Source: an uncultured Chthonomonadaceae bacterium (GTDB taxonomy: Bacteria; Armatimonadota; Fimbriimonadia; Fimbriimonadales; Fimbriimonadaceae). Taken from it: DNA of 5,152 nucleotides. The translations under genes were made by a program, and so were the position numbers. Positions 4,423 through 5,152 of this stretch are shown here, piece by piece. The DNA is taken from contig CAMLDW010000079.1 in assembly GCA_946479035.1 (NCBI GenBank), positions 1 through 5,152 of the forward strand, written 5' to 3'. The notes beneath the pieces are model-generated. The model saw only the letters and a program-made list of their open reading frames with translations, was not told where the DNA came from and searched no databases. How positions within the stretch are numbered: position 1 is the first letter of the stretch; each line of letters starts with the position of its first letter.

Positions 4423-5152
4423 TGCGCGCAAGGCTGAGAGCGTCAAGGATCTAGAGCGCAAAGGGTGCTTAGTCGCTGAGCTCGACGTCACAAAGCCGAG
4501 CACGATCCAGTCTGCGGTCGCGGAGGCGGTGAAGCGGTTCGGGCGGGTCGAGGTGCTGGTCAACAACGCCGGCTATGGCGAGATGGGCGTGATCGAGGAG
4601 TTCGACGACAAGCGCGCGCGGCGGCAGTTCGACACCAACGTGTTCGGCGTGCTGAACGTGCAGCGCGAAGTGCTACCGCTGATGCACAAGCAGGGCTCCG
4701 GGCACGTCCTGCAGATCTCATCGATCTCAGGATTGGCCTCGTACCCTTTCGTGGGGATGTACTGCGCTTCGAAGCACGCGCTGGAGGCGATCAGCGAGGC
4801 GATGGCGAAAGAGCTCGAGCCGTTCGGGATCAAAGTGACGCTGATCGAGCCGGGCCGGTTCCGCACGGACTTCGCCGGGCGCTCGCTCGGGCTGCCAGAG
4901 CCGCAAGAGGGCGCTTACAAGGACTTCACGCAGACGGCGATCGCGCGCTACGCGGCGATCGACGGGAACCAGCCGGGCGACCCGCTCAAGGCGGCCAAGG
5001 CGATGATCCGGGTCGTGGAGTCCGCCGAGTCGCCGCTGCGGCTGGTGCTGGGCCGCGACGCGTACGAGTGGGCGCAGGAGAAGATCGCGCTGCTGCAGCG
5101 CGACTTCGCGGCGTGGAAGGAGGTGTCGTTGGGGACGGACATCGAGGGGTGA
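4328..5152 (+). CDS. Classical short-chain dehydrogenase/reductase (SDR), substrate unknown
   Basis: A complete 274-residue cytoplasmic Rossmann-fold oxidoreductase. In order: cofactor loop TGSSTGLG (8-15); R34 after the second strand (VVATARK), typical of NADP(H) preference; LDV (52-54) contacting adenine; NNAG (79-82); N104 in the fourth helix; catalytic S132 (ISSISG), Y145 and K149 (YCASK); and EPGRFRTDF (174-182) after strand six. These make up the full Asn-Ser-Tyr-Lys tetrad, so the enzyme should be active on an alcohol or carbonyl substrate that cannot be named from sequence. The C-terminal part (about 185-274, with PLRLVLGRDAYEWAQEKI) resembles SDRs of the extended 270-280 residue type. 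ATG 4328 is chosen because the Rossmann strand starts there, a -10-like hexamer precedes it, and the truncated copy upstream conserves sequence from exactly this codon. The stop codon is the last three bases of the window. Confidence 0.93.
   Translation: MSRVWFVTGSSTGLGRVLCEELLRHGESVVATARKAESVKDLERKGCLVAELDVTKPSTIQSAVAEAVKRFGRVEVLVNNAGYGEMGVIEEFDDKRARRQFDTNVFGVLNVQREVLPLMHKQGSGHVLQISSISGLASYPFVGMYCASKHALEAISEAMAKELEPFGIKVTLIEPGRFRTDFAGRSLGLPEPQEGAYKDFTQTAIARYAAIDGNQPGDPLKAAKAMIRVVESAESPLRLVLGRDAYEWAQEKIALLQRDFAAWKEVSLGTDIEG

Overview
The window is GC-rich chromosomal DNA from a free-living bacterium. Several genes have no Shine-Dalgarno sequence but carry a -10-like hexamer 6-7 bases before the start codon. 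This points to leaderless transcription of the kind known in Deinococcus, Actinobacteria and some Armatimonadota or Chloroflexota. The make-up of the genes (a secreted orphan protein, a DinB-like protein, a GYD protein, an SDR) would suit Armatimonadota (Fimbriimonadales-like), but that assignment is a guess from style, not a measured result.

Layout: positions 1-215 hold no gene I can support. From 216 to 1329 lies a compact arsenic-resistance pair on the + strand: a thioredoxin-coupled arsenate reductase (arsC), followed one base later by a six-helix MIP channel. By context and by its altered selectivity filter, the channel is probably an arsenite exit channel of the AqpS type. ArsC would reduce arsenate to arsenite, and the channel would let it flow out, so no ArsB/Acr3 pump is needed. 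From 1376 to 1945 is a DinB-fold protein interrupted in frame by a GC-rich palindromic repeat. It is followed 4 bases later by a small three-helix membrane protein with a CPLT motif (1950-2273) and then by an exported protein of unknown function (2312-3394).

The right third (3395-5152) has the most unusual structure. A complete classical SDR oxidoreductase (4328-5152) ends exactly at the window edge. A truncated copy of its promoter and first 95 coding bases stands 770 bases upstream (3537-3652) in the same orientation. Between the two copies sits a GYD-domain gene on the - strand (3724-4050), so the GYD gene is flanked by near-identical direct repeats. This indicates a duplication, deletion or integration event at this locus.

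I found no CRISPR array, rRNA, tRNA, transposase or defence system. The window is mostly ordinary chromosome. Its points of interest are the palindrome inserted in a coding region, the truncated SDR repeat, the unusual aquaporin filter and the leaderless promoter pattern.
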